From assembly GCA_024449915.1 (NCBI GenBank), contig JAMZAV010001734.1, positions 1-64,000 on the forward strand: a stretch of DNA of 64,000 bases, given 5' to 3'. The DNA comes from Sweltsa coloradensis. Taxonomy: Eukaryota; Arthropoda; Insecta; Plecoptera; Chloroperlidae. A program made the translations under genes and the position numbers. The notes beneath the pieces were generated by a model. The model ran no database searches. It was not told where the DNA came from and worked only from the letters and a program-made list of their open reading frames with translations. This document shows, piece by piece, positions 55,900-64,000 of the stretch (within the stretch, counting starts at the first letter, position 1; every line of letters starts with the position of its first letter).

Positions 55900-56280
55900 A
55901 TTCCATTCATTACAACAATAACTATTTAAGTCACATTCCTACATAATATGGAAATTGTATTGCGAAATTTAAATTGTGTGCAACAGAATTGGTCGGGTAG
56001 AATCACGTATTTCTAATTTCGAAAGCGATTTCAATAATTTTAATTGAAGTGGGCTTAAAACGTAAAGTTCACACGAGCATGTCTGACCAATAATGTTAAA
56101 AGCCTGTCATGTAACGCAGCCACTGTCAGCTATAAATTACGTCTGTTCTATTAGAGGCATTGATTGGTCTGCCTCGACACAATGGACGATTAGGTTGTGA
56201 CGTGCGTACATAATGCACTTTAGGTAAGCTGTTTTATTTGATCTGCGTGTGCCTGTGCGTTGCGTGTATTAGTGTTTCTC
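55900..56280. other. Unassigned DNA
   Basis: No feature recognised. Confidence 0.4.
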
Positions 56281-56284
56281 TTTT

Positions 56285-56580
56285 TGTATGTGTTCTGTAT
56301 CTGTGTCTGTGTTTGTGTCTTGTGTCTGTTTTGTGTTTGTGTTGTGCTTGTGTTTGTGTCTGTAATTGTGTCTGATCTGTGTCTGACCTGTATCTGTGAC
56401 TGTGTTTGTGCTTGTGTCTGTGTTGTGTCTGTGTCTGTGTCTGTTGTCTGTGTCTGTGTCTGTGTCTGTGTCTGTGTCTGTGTCTGTGTCTGTGTCTGTG
56501 TCTGTGTCTGTGTCTGTGTCTGTGTCTGTGTCTGAAATTGTGTTTGTGTTTATGTTTATGTTTGTGTTTGTGTCTGTGAG
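56285..56580. repeat. (TGTGTC)n hexanucleotide array
   Basis: About 300 bp of TGTGTC/GTCTGT units, nearly perfect at 56445-56535 and degenerate to both sides. Open frames across it, with His-Arg repeats on one strand and Val-Ser or Val-Cys on the other, are artefacts of the repeat. Confidence 0.95.
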
Positions 56581-56672
56581 CGTGGCGAGTGAAAACGTGT
56601 CCTAATTGCTCTGTGTCCCTGATAATATACAGCGTGAAGACAACACATTTATCATCCAAGGGTTCTATTTGT

Positions 56673-57067
56673 TAGAGCTGTCTTGGCAACGAAACACATA
56701 ATAAACTCTATATAAAGTTGTTCCGAACGAGCCATGTCGAGCTGCGACTCCCGCGGGTGTATCCTGACCAACCAGCGATCTCCGATTTCAAATACCGACC
56801 GCGCTCACGATGGCGTCGTCGCTGACAGCGATGTGCGTTGGTCTCATTTTTAATGGGGGACTTAATTTAGTGTGGACCAAGCCAATTCTGTACACACCAT
56901 CGACGAGCGAACAATGACCAACTAGATATCAATATCTCAAATAAAAAATAGAGACGATAAGGCGTGGCACGATACATTTTGCACGACGTCAGAATCTATG
57001 AGGCTACTTCAGAACAACTTTATACAATTTATGATGTGCTTCGTTTCTAGACGGCTCCAAAATTTAC
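56673..57067. mobile_element. SINE-1 middle segments in inverted arrangement
   Basis: 56673-56826 reads plus strand (GCAACGAAACACATAATAAA, CCCGCGGGTGTATCCTG). 56850-57067 reads minus strand (GACGAGCGAACAATGACCAA, CAGAACAACTTTATACAA, CGTTTCTAGACGGCTCC). So two SINE-1 pieces meet in opposite orientation. No tail or head is complete. Confidence 0.7.
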
Positions 57068-57069
57068 AA

Positions 57070-57925
57070 CAACCCTTTTCGCTGTATCAACTATATGTAA
57101 ATCGCACCAGAATACATACACATTTCTCAAGTAGAATACATAGCTGAGAAATACATTGACGACATCACAGCACTCTCCTTGGTTGGCTCCTCACAATCAG
57201 ACATCGACTCCTCTTCTTCAAAGAGGCAACAATATCATGTTTTTTAATATCTCTTCTCGAGGCACTCTCATGCAATATTGATGCCATCGATTGTGTTATG
57301 TTTTTGAAACTCAAAACCTTCGAACCGTTTGAAATAGAGAAGATTTTTATACGAGGAATCGCTTCTCAATTCTCATTTCAAGACGTTCTAAGTAACATAA
57401 AATAGCGAAAAAGGGAAGAGGAAGTAATAAATTGGGCATTCCAAGTGGTTGCGTTGTTCTGTCGGCTTGTTCCTGGGTGGAGGAGGGGAGGGGGATGAAA
57501 AGGGAGGGGAGATGGGTGATTTCTTAAACCGTGGTGCTGGCGAAACGAACAATGCCAAAACTAACCAAAATGCCTCCATTCTGTATATTTCCGGAATGTA
57601 TGTATGAAATCAGTGGGTAATTCTTACGAAAGGAAAATTTTAAGGAAGGGAGGTATGGCTTAATCTCACAATGGGGAATCTAAATTGCGGAAACAAAATT
57701 GCTTCATTTTTATGACAGTAATTTTCTTTTATAGGTGAATCTCTTAATCGGTTATAAAAGTGTGAATTGTGAAGAGAAGAATAAGGGAGATAACTAGTTA
57801 AGACAGGGAAACGAAGAGAAAAAGTCAGAAAGATCTCCATGGTTTGTTAATTAAATAACAGTTACAAAAATAGGAAGCGAAGCTACTTCATCAACTGATT
57901 GTCGTTAAAGATACACAAATAAAAA
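57070..57925. other. Unassigned DNA
   Basis: A purine-rich patch (GGAGGAGGGGAGGGGGATG) lies at 57477-57515. No coding signal recognised. Confidence 0.4.
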
Positions 57926-57929
57926 TTTG

Positions 57930-58145
57930 GATTTTGGTGGAGGTGCCGGGTTATAGAGACCCCCATTTAATGAGGTTTAGCCCGCCTTCTGACCACTTGG
58001 GTGACCAAGGAATTCTGTTGCATCCTTGTTAAAGGACAATTCAACAAAAAACGCATTTAAATCAGAGTCATGTCGTAAAACGTGACACACACAGATTGAA
58101 AGAAAAGTGATTCATATAGTAAAACTAAGCTACAATTAATTCTAG
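57930..58145 (+). repeat. Dispersed repeat E, copy 8
   Basis: 5' tip TTTTGGTGGAGGTGCCGGGT, CTTGGGTGACCAAGGAATTC, TTGCATCCTTGTTAAAGGAC, GTAAAACGTGACACACACAG and GAAAGAAAAGTGATTCATAT. With copy 4 this is the most complete. Confidence 0.8.
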
Positions 58146-58147
58146 TG

Positions 58148-58918
58148 ATGAGGTTCTAAGAGTTTATGTATGAGCCTTTAAAAAATGTTAATATTGATTA
58201 TACTATTGTTGTGGAACATTGAACAATGATTTTTAGCCACTTTAGCAACAACTTTGACCACACTTCCAGACTCGACATCAAGCAGAGATTTACTTTACCT
58301 GTTTGTCCCAAAGCAGTGAAATTAAACAATTAGCTGCGTTCGAAATAAGATTTGATCACTTGTAGTACAGTGCCTTCGAAAGTTCAACCGAAGAAATTAA
58401 CTAGTAGAAAATTTTACTTCGAATACGCGTCCAAAATAAAAAACTTAAATGGATGATGGAAAAAATAGAGTTTATAAGCTAAACACTTAACTGATGTAAG
58501 TTCAGTGTTAAATCTTACACCTTAAAAGCGCGTTTAAGCACTCACGGCTGATTTTTAAATAGTGGAGAAACGATCAAAGATGTAGCTAATCGAATCTTGA
58601 CATTCCCAATATCGGTGACGTAAGAAGTCTCATGATGAATAGTCCTATGATTCAACTCACTGAACGTGAAATTCGCATTTTAAAAGAAAACCCTTTTAGC
58701 ATCCAATTTGTGATTTGATCGATGGGACATTATGGGGCTTGGTTAGTGGATGGTGGAGTTTAGCTCTGCTTGGAGGGTTTCATGTCTGGCGTTGTTCAAG
58801 CGGACAACGAGCACTTTAGAATGGATCTGCTCTGTTTCTGTTAGGTAACCTTTCTCAATCGGTCGCTATCAGTAGAGTGAGCTGTAGAGAGAGATAAGCT
58901 GTAACAAGCTTTCTTTTT
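58148..58918. other. Unassigned DNA
   Basis: No feature recognised upstream of the LINE 3' end. Confidence 0.4.
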
Positions 58919-58921
58919 CTT

Positions 58922-59700
58922 GTACTAAACAAACTTTATTTTTTTATTGATCTCTAACAACAGGTATAAACCCACAAGTGTCAGGTAACTAAACTCAACA
59001 ATTCAAAATACAATTCAAAACAATACAAGTACGTTATACAAATCATTAAATACATGAACAAGTACTATAAAAATGAGGTTATTAAGATACAAAACTGGTG
59101 GAAAGATGATAAGGTGACAAGAATGATGAGTCATGTTGGTAAACTGGCATAAACAGCTGCATTAAATAATTGAAGTTTCATGTGGTTGATGTCAATTTCT
59201 GGATTAACGGCTTATAATTTGTTGTAGTGTCTTGAATTCGGTTGATGGGGGAAAATTTAAAAACATCAATACGAGCACATGGAATTTTGAAGGGTATGTC
59301 ATTTCTTGTAAATCTTGAAGGGATATGAAAGTTTATATCTTGAATTAAGTCCGTGTCGATGAAGTTATGGAGAAATTTGTAAAGGAAAATTACGTCGGTT
59401 GCACTACGACGACTTGCATGTGTTGGAATCGATTGTTGTTGACAAAGTATAGCATAATATGATCGGGGAAAATTTATATTATTTTGATAACAAAGAAAAC
59501 TTACAAATTTGTATTGAATACGTTCAACTTGCTTAATTTTGGTGACGTGATGTGGATTCCACACTACACTGGCGTAGTCAATGTGGGGTCGAATCTAGGA
59601 TACATACAGCTTTCTTATAGTTCTGGGTGAGAAGTTAGCGGCACAATTTCGTTTAATAAAACCAAAAATTGTTGTGCCTTTTGAAAATGACGCTAAGGTA
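58922..59700 (-). pseudogene. LINE ORF2 C-terminal relic
   Basis: On the minus strand one frame runs from about 59700 to 59178. It reads LASFSKGTTIFGFIKRNCA, then NFSPRTIRKLYVS, a stop near 59598, IRPHIDYASVVWNPHH, VERIQYKFVSFLCYQN, RRSATDVIFLYKFLHNFID and a final stop at 59178. The Y-A-x-V-V-W-N-P-H motif and following VERIQ-KF are the familiar post-RT C-terminal signature of jockey-type LINE ORF2 proteins (family knowledge). The RT catalytic core is missing, so the copy is 5'-truncated. About 250 bp of 3' UTR follow, to an AATAAAGTTTGTTTAG stretch near 58930. It differs in sequence from the relic at 26921-28700, hence a second LINE lineage. Confidence 0.8.
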
Positions 59701-59814
59701 TAATATAATATTTAATATTTAAAATACTAGTGGAAAACAACTCTTTATTTTATAACAATAACACCGTTTCGTTTCGTTTCAAAATTCAATATCCCAACAT
59801 ATTTTAATCAGTTA

Positions 59815-60187
59815 ATACCATTAAAAGTACTTGCAAAAACTAAACCTGTAAATGAGGTCAAACTGAATAAGGGTTGTGTTTAGGAGATTCCTTGTGGAAA
59901 CTGTGATGCCGTATACATAAGAGAAACCACGTCCCATGTATGTTCGAGTTAACGAGCATAAGAAAAACATTGAGAAGTCAGATGGCTGTTATCTTATGTC
60001 ATCGAAACTAGAACATGCATGGGACCAAGTTCATAAATTCGACTTTTTACAATCTCGGCGTTTGCTTAAAGAGCCATGTTGGAAAAAAAGGAAATTGAAA
60101 GAGGCAGCTCTTATAACATTAAAATACACTTGTAAAAGCAAGAAGAGTACCTACTTTCCTCCTGTGGATTCCTTTAGTAAATACTAG
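59815..60187 (+). pseudogene. Penelope-like element GIY-YIG relic, copy 1
   Basis: Plus-strand C-terminal part of a Penelope-like retroelement. Frame 1 (to about 59935) reads TKPVNEVKLNKGCV, a stop at 59881-59883 where the GIY tyrosine is expected, then EIPCGNCDAVYIRETT. This contains the cysteine pair and the YIG-equivalent YIR. A one-base frameshift leads into frame 2 (59936-60187), VRVNEHKKNIEKSDGC, SSKLEHAWDQVHKFDF, KEPCWKKRKLKEAALITL, ending at a TAG at 60185. Arg and Glu positions typical of the nuclease (R-x-x-EH, KEP-W-KR--EA) are visible. In intact elements this domain nicks the target site. The stop codon overlaps the first bases of the Helentron-like element at 60183, so that insertion truncated the frame. 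Confidence 0.85.
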
Positions 60188-60466
60188 GGAAACGCCAAAG
60201 TCGTTGTTAAACGAGTGAGTGAGCCATGTGTTAAGTACCCGATTACATTACTTTTCTTCCCCTACCTTGGGCCTACCTAGCCTATCATAGGCTAGAGAGG
60301 CGCATTATGACCTTACAGTTGACGCGCCCGTCCCCGTATACCAACTAAACTTTAAAAACTATTATTTATACGAATATAATTATCAAACTTAAATGCAAAT
60401 GTTCCCGGGTACTCACCACATGACTCGCTCATTCGTCTCACTACGACTTTGGCGATTCCCTATAGT

Positions 60467-60565
60467 CTAGTTGGCTAAGGCGCCCTTGTAGCCGAAATGT
60501 GAAAGAAGTGAGTTCAATTCCCTGGTCGGGAAAGATTTGTAATTTCTAGATTGTATTTCAAAAAT
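60467..60565 (+). mobile_element. SINE-2-like segment in first tandem unit
   Basis: CTAGTTGGCTAAGGCGCCC and a B-box-like GAGTTCAATTCCCTGG, then GTCGGGAAAGATTTGTAATT and TCTAGATTGTATTT. Duplicated at 61038-61135. Confidence 0.6.
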
Positions 60566-60597
60566 AATTGAACATGATTTGAAATGCATAATATAAC

Positions 60598-60780
60598 GCA
60601 GTGTTGTCCATCATCTGTGGCAATAGGGCCTACTATGGTAAACATAGCCAGTACGAAATACGTGAAAATATTGCAAGGTTTACTCAATCTACGAGCGAAT
60701 TTTGTGGGTACCTTGACGTGCAACATTCGACAGACCTTGCATGGGCACGGCATTTCACGGCCAGGCGAAGAATAAACAAA
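60598..60780 (+). pseudogene. Possible OTU-protease fragment, unit 1
   Basis: The frame from 60598 reads AVLSIICGNRAYYGKHSQYE, then IRENIARFTQSTSEFCGYL, DVQHSTDLAWARHFTARR, and continues into non-homologous sequence. The pattern (A)LS-x-I-x-G-N-x-x-Y, x-E-IRENIARF, F-x-GYL resembles the middle of OTU-type cysteine protease domains. Some Helentrons are known to encode such domains. The catalytic Cys and His are not in this fragment. The assignment is by eye and uncertain. No start codon in context; if coding, it is an exon or a relic. Confidence 0.35.
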
Positions 60781-61037
60781 AAATATTTTTCAAAATCTAA
60801 AACATTGTACCCGATTACATTACTTTTCTTCCCCCTACCTTAGGCCTACCTAGCCTATCATAGGCTAGAGAGGCGCATTATGACCTTACAGTTGACGCGC
60901 CCGTCCCCGTATGCCAACTAAACTTTAAAAAACTATTATTTATACGAATATAATTATCAAACTTAAATGCATATGTTCCCGGGTACTCACCACATGACTC
61001 TCTCACTCGTCTAACTACGACTTTGGCGTTTCCTGGT

Positions 61038-61135
61038 CTAGTTGGCTAAAGCGCCCTTATAGCCGAAATATGGGAGACGTGGGTTCAATCCCCTGGTCGG
61101 GAAAGATTTTGTAATTTCGAGATTGTATTTAAAAA
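61038..61135 (+). mobile_element. SINE-2-like segment in second tandem unit
   Basis: CTAGTTGGCTAAAGCGCCC, GTGGGTTCAATCCCCTGG, GTCGGGAAAGATTTTGTAAT and TCGAGATTGTATTT. The B-box is closer to consensus than in unit 1. Confidence 0.6.
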
Positions 61136-61165
61136 ATTATTAAACATGTTTGAAATGCATATAAC

Positions 61166-61336
61166 GCAGTGAAGTCCATCATCTGTGGCAATAGGGCCTA
61201 CTATGGTAAACATAGCCAGTACGAAATACGTGAAAACATTGCAAGGTTTACTCAATCTACGAGCGGAATTTGGGGGTACTTTGACTTAAAACATTCGACA
61301 GACCTTGAATGGACACGGCATTTCACTGCCAGGTAA
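61166..61336 (+). pseudogene. Possible OTU-protease fragment, unit 2
   Basis: The same frame as at 60598, without indels for 56 codons: AVKSIICGNRAYYGKHSQYE, IRENIARFTQSTSGIWGYFD, LKHSTDLEWTRHFTAR, stop at 61334. Most differences from unit 1 change amino acids (for example L to K, E to G, C to W, A to E). This argues against purifying selection after the duplication. Homology to OTU domains is a guess from the pattern. Confidence 0.35.
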
Positions 61337-61674
61337 ATAAAAACAAAAAATATCTTTTCAAAATCTAAAACATTGTCGTTAAAATAATTTCATACATTGG
61401 AAGTCTATTTTTCAGTTTATTATTTCTTGTATGTTTAAATCGCAATGAATCTTGCTGATTTTGTTAGCAGTTCTCAATAAACTCGTACCGGATGTCCGTT
61501 TAAAATTTCAGCGCAATCTGTTCAGCGATTCGGCTGATTTTTAACGTACACACACACACACACAACACGCACGCAGAAAAACAATAAGGGCCGTTTAAGT
61601 CGAATGGAAATCACTACGTTCGCTACGCTCACTCGTTCAACTAGTATATAGCATTTTTGTTTATATTACCTTTT

Positions 61675-61835
61675 TTTTTTTTGTTTGAGAGAAATGTTAA
61701 ATCTTTTCGACCTAGGCTATTGTCTTTGTTTGTTTTGATATAATTTTGGTAATATGATTTTTTGTTTTTATATAAAAAACCTGATGACGAAAATAGTTTC
61801 CATTGTTTCATTGTCATAACGAGTTGTTTTCCACT
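61675..61835 (+). repeat. Repeat shared with 63420-63545
   Basis: GGCTATTGTCTTTGTTTGTT, AATATGATTTTTTGTTTTTA and CTGATGACGAAAATAGTTTC match GGCTATTGTCTTTGCTTGTT, ATTATGATTTCTATTTGTAT and CTGATGACGCTTTTGATTTC at 63433-63520. It may be a non-coding part of the Penelope-like family, given proximity; unproven. Confidence 0.5.
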
Positions 61836-61839
61836 AAAG

Positions 61840-62665
61840 TGTTTTGAATAGACTCTTTCTTGTATTGCATTGTTTATATTTTATTTTTATAATTTAGTAC
61901 TAGTATAGTCTTTACAGACTAGATTTTTTCGTAAAAACGTTATATTTTTAGGTTGGTACCGTAATATTATCTGATTTAGTATCTTTTAGTAAATCAAACC
62001 CGAAGAAAATCGCAGCATAACTTCACAATACATTATTATGTTATGATAGCGCAAGCATAAAATGTAGCAAGAAAAATACCAAAATGCCTAACTTTAACTA
62101 CTGTTTTCTCAAAACTATAATTTCGTTACACATTGACAATCTTCAACCAAGTTGACAGGAGTAACAACAGAGGTATATGGATAATTTATTGCTTGTTTTG
62201 TAGGTTATTAAACATAGCATGTTTTGACAGAACCACATTTAGTATTTAACCAACCCATGAATTACATATGTACCATAAGTTTATGTTGTCCTAGATCAAA
62301 AAACTCACTATCAAAACACAGATATATTCTTAACAATTAAAATGAATGTAAACACAGCTTTCTAGAGCAACAACAAGCTAAGCAATCTTGGTCAAGAGCT
62401 TACCATTGTTACAACAATGAAATACCTACTAATAAATCCTAAAATAACAATTTAAAAAGTAGACATTTAAAAAAAATAGTATGTCAAGTTACATCCAAGA
62501 AAAATAAATCAATAAAAGACTCAACTGTAACACTTTTTCGAAGACTATGCTAGTACCTATAGGTTTCATTTTGGGTAGTTTTCCAACGACGAAAACGTCA
62601 CTACCCATAGTAAATTGTTGTTGCTTAATGTGTGTATCCATAAAACTTGCTCCTGCTTTTATTAT
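61840..62665. other. Unassigned AT-rich DNA
   Basis: No feature recognised. Confidence 0.4.
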
Positions 62666-62671
62666 ATATTA

Positions 62672-63085
62672 TAAGTGTGGCTCGTTGGTCTTGTGGTCTA
62701 TCTGCTTCCAATGCAGAAGGTCCAGGGTTCGATTCCCGCTAAAGTCAGAAGTTTTTTAACTTCTGATTTGGACTTAGGTCCATTAGTTCTTGTCTTAGGA
62801 GTTTTATAAACGGTGACTTTGGAGCCGTCCTAGCAACGAAGCACATAATAAATTTCAGAGTTGTTCTGAATCGACCTTGTTGATTCTGGCGTTAATCCGC
62901 GGGTGTTCGCACTGTCCATACCACTGATTGCTATATTTCCTATTAAAAATATCGATCTTTGGTTGGTTATCACTCACTCGTCGATTGCGTCGGGGCCTGC
63001 AGGGTTGGCTTGGTCGCTTTGATTTACTGTCCTCCACTGAAAATCAGTTATATAACAGAGTGGGGAAACTCTAAATAAAATGTAT

Positions 63086-63128
<43 letters not shown>

Positions 63129-63156
63129 TTTTTTTTTTATTTTTTTATTTATGTAT

Positions 63157-63203
<47 letters not shown>

Positions 63204-63232
63204 TTATTTATTTATTTATTTATTTATTTATA
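62672..63232 (+). mobile_element. SINE-1 full-length copy with long (TTTA)n tail
   Basis: tRNA-like head GTGGCTCGTTGGTCTTGTGG with anticodon arm CTGCTTCCAATGCAG (TCC, glycine-like) and B-box GGGTTCGATTCCC. Body: CTTCTGATTTGGACTTAG, CGGTGACTTTGGAGCCGTCC, CACTCACTCGTCGATTGCG, then CCTCCACTGAAAATCAGT with CAGTTATATAAC. The (TTTA)n tail from 63077 to 63232 has only a few interruptions. The long pure tail suggests a young insertion. Confidence 0.9.
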
Positions 63233-63234
63233 AC

Positions 63235-63418
63235 ATAATTTGAGCAGTGCTGAACATTCATGATGAATGTTGTCGTTTTTGTAAATTAAATTAATTAACT
63301 GAAAAGAAATGACCAACTAAATAAATATTTATAATTTCTTTCATTTAATGTCATATATTATTAAACAAAAATTATATACTAAACTACACTCTTCTTTTAT
63401 CGACTGTATTTATTGTTA
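63235..63418. other. Unassigned AT-rich DNA
   Basis: A short hairpin (GAACATTCATGATGAATGTTG) lies at 63251-63271. Nothing else recognised. Confidence 0.4.
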
Positions 63419-63419
63419 A

Positions 63420-63545
63420 TATTTTGTCCACCTTGGCTATTGTCTTTGCTTGTTTTAATATGTTTTTGATATTATGATTTCTATTTGTATTGAACTGATG
63501 ACGCTTTTGATTTCTAAATGCCGTTGTTTAATACAAAATAAACAG
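63420..63545 (+). repeat. Repeat shared with 61675-61835
   Basis: Second copy of the CTGATGACG-containing repeat described at 61675. Confidence 0.5.
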
Positions 63546-63797
63546 TGTTGTACACATTAAAGAGTTAAAAAATGTATAACAATGTTTGTTTTTCACCATA
63601 ATCCCTTGGGGTTTTCACTAAAAACTAGAACGCAATATAAATTATTCATTTTCTAATTTTTTGCTCAATATAAATAATTCATTTTCACATTTTATTTATT
63701 TATCATTTTCATGTTTTATTTACAAACAAACAAGTTTTATACTCAGAAGAGATTTTTTTATTTTGTGCCCTTGTAAACCTAGCATATTTCCGCTGAT

Positions 63798-63968
63798 ATG
63801 TTTCTTGCAACGTTTGAAATGAATACCATAGAAGTTGTTGCAACAGATAACCGAGGATATCCGACCACACTTCGTGTAAACCCGGAACTTCTTCCTCGAA
63901 CTAAACTAAGAGTGTACGAAGTAGGATTTGGACCAAACATAAGTATGGTCATTGCATCGTATGAATAA
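63798..63968 (+). CDS. 56-residue hypothetical frame, possible terminal exon
   Basis: Not recognised. ATG at 63798 opens MFLATFEMNTIEVVATDNRG, then YPTTLRVNPELLPRTKLRVY and EVGFGPNISMVIASYE, with a TAA at 63966. Base composition and amino-acid mix look like real protein and unlike the surrounding AT-rich DNA. The frame is open upstream to a TAG at 63778-63780, itself part of CCTTGTAAACCTAG, which would make a fair 3' splice site after a T-rich tract. The segment may thus be a last exon starting at about 63781. An AATAAA overlaps the stop (63964-63969) and an A-run begins at 63995, at the window edge. That is also compatible with a retrocopy 3' end. No domain named; ketosynthase-like GFGP was considered but is too short to claim. 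Confidence 0.4.
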   Translation: MFLATFEMNTIEVVATDNRGYPTTLRVNPELLPRTKLRVYEVGFGPNISMVIASYE

Positions 63969-64000
63969 AAGATAGAAAGCTAAGAACCATCTCGAAAAAA

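Larger units (their letters stand above)
60183..61641 (-). mobile_element. Helentron-like element HEL3 carrying a tandem duplication
   Basis: The left end ACTAGGGAAACGCCAAAGTC, with GTTAAACGAGTGAGTGAGC just inside, is inverted near the right end as GCTCACTCGTTCAAC (about 61627-61641). This is the same asymmetric-end logic as HEL1. On the minus strand the 3' end is GGCGTTTCCCTAGT. Inside lie two tandem units of about 570 bp (60235-60806 and 60807-61378). Each contains an inverted copy of the element terminus, a tRNA-like SINE segment and an open frame. A (CA)n lies at 61548-61565. Confidence 0.65.

Noticed and set aside
56234..56659. 141-codon minus frame and overlapping plus frames across the hexanucleotide array
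   Set aside because: They are translations of (TGTGTC)n and give His-Arg or Val-Ser/Val-Cys monotony with no real protein features.
61785..61812. Hammerhead ribozyme core (CTGATGA ... GAAA) as in Penelope pLTRs
   Set aside because: CTGATGA is followed almost directly by CGAAA with no room for stem II, and the related copy at 63497 lacks GAAA. The core is not formed.
62675..62748. Functional Gly tRNA (TCC)
   Set aside because: Same reason: it is the head of a full-length SINE-1 with a (TTTA)n tail.

Overview
The window reads as animal (invertebrate) nuclear DNA. It is strongly AT-rich, has no operon-like gene packing, and its longest open frames are 60-160 codons. What can be recognised is a dense mosaic of eukaryotic transposable elements: LINE reverse-transcriptase relics, a Penelope-like GIY-YIG relic, several tRNA-headed SINE families, Helentron-like non-autonomous elements, foldback/TIR elements and microsatellites. 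I cannot name the species. The combination of several tRNA-SINE families, Penelope and Helentron-like elements would fit a marine invertebrate such as a mollusc, but that is inference only.

Region by region. 1-12.8 kb: repeat fragments, an inverted pair of roughly 0.5 kb elements with CCCTTTATAGG termini (5429-6486), the first copy of a roughly 0.6 kb TIR element (6857), a small TIR element (8791-9156), and two Helentron-like elements in head-to-head orientation (9675-11114). 12.8-25 kb: mostly unexplained AT-rich DNA with two Helentron-like copies, a 50-bp tandem array that grows out of a dispersed repeat (17.87-18.2 kb), and a reverse copy of the 0.6 kb TIR element. 25-29.3 kb: a retrotransposon cluster with a LINE ORF1 zinc-knuckle relic ending in a (GATA)n tract, a long 5'-truncated LINE RT relic, and the 3' end of a different, RTE-like LINE. 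29.5-32.4 kb: a near-perfect foldback element with TTA flanks, a GC-richer possible exon beside a (GA)n tract, and a Helentron-like element nested in an older TIR element. 36-37.2 kb: a Helentron-like element with four internal units of about 178 bp. 37.8 kb: a second Penelope relic. 42.3-43 kb: a TIR element containing a small open frame. 45.7-45.97 kb: a TA-flanked MITE whose two ends are each hairpins. 47.4-49.9 kb: a tRNA-like cloverleaf, a perfect 26-bp-arm hairpin and SINEs, one of them split by a TIR element. 50.6-51.1 kb: another foldback. 52.7-54.2 kb: two Helentron-like elements in a row. 56.3 kb: a long hexanucleotide array. 58.9-61.6 kb: a LINE C-terminal relic, a Penelope GIY-YIG relic, and a third Helentron-like element that contains a tandem duplication of about 570 bp. 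Each duplicate holds a SINE-like segment and an open frame that may be an OTU-protease fragment. 62.7-63.2 kb: a SINE with a long (TTTA)n tail. The last 200 bases hold a 56-codon frame that looks more like real coding sequence than anything around it.

No complete host gene is identifiable. The recognisable coding pieces are all mobile-element derived and most carry frameshifts or stops. Only three short frames (30866-30983 minus, 42571-42756 minus, 63798-63968 plus) are candidates for non-transposon or unassigned coding sequence, all at low to moderate confidence. The most interesting material is the set of Helentron-like elements with asymmetric inverted ends, their internal tandem arrays and cargo, and the nesting relations that let insertions be ordered in time.
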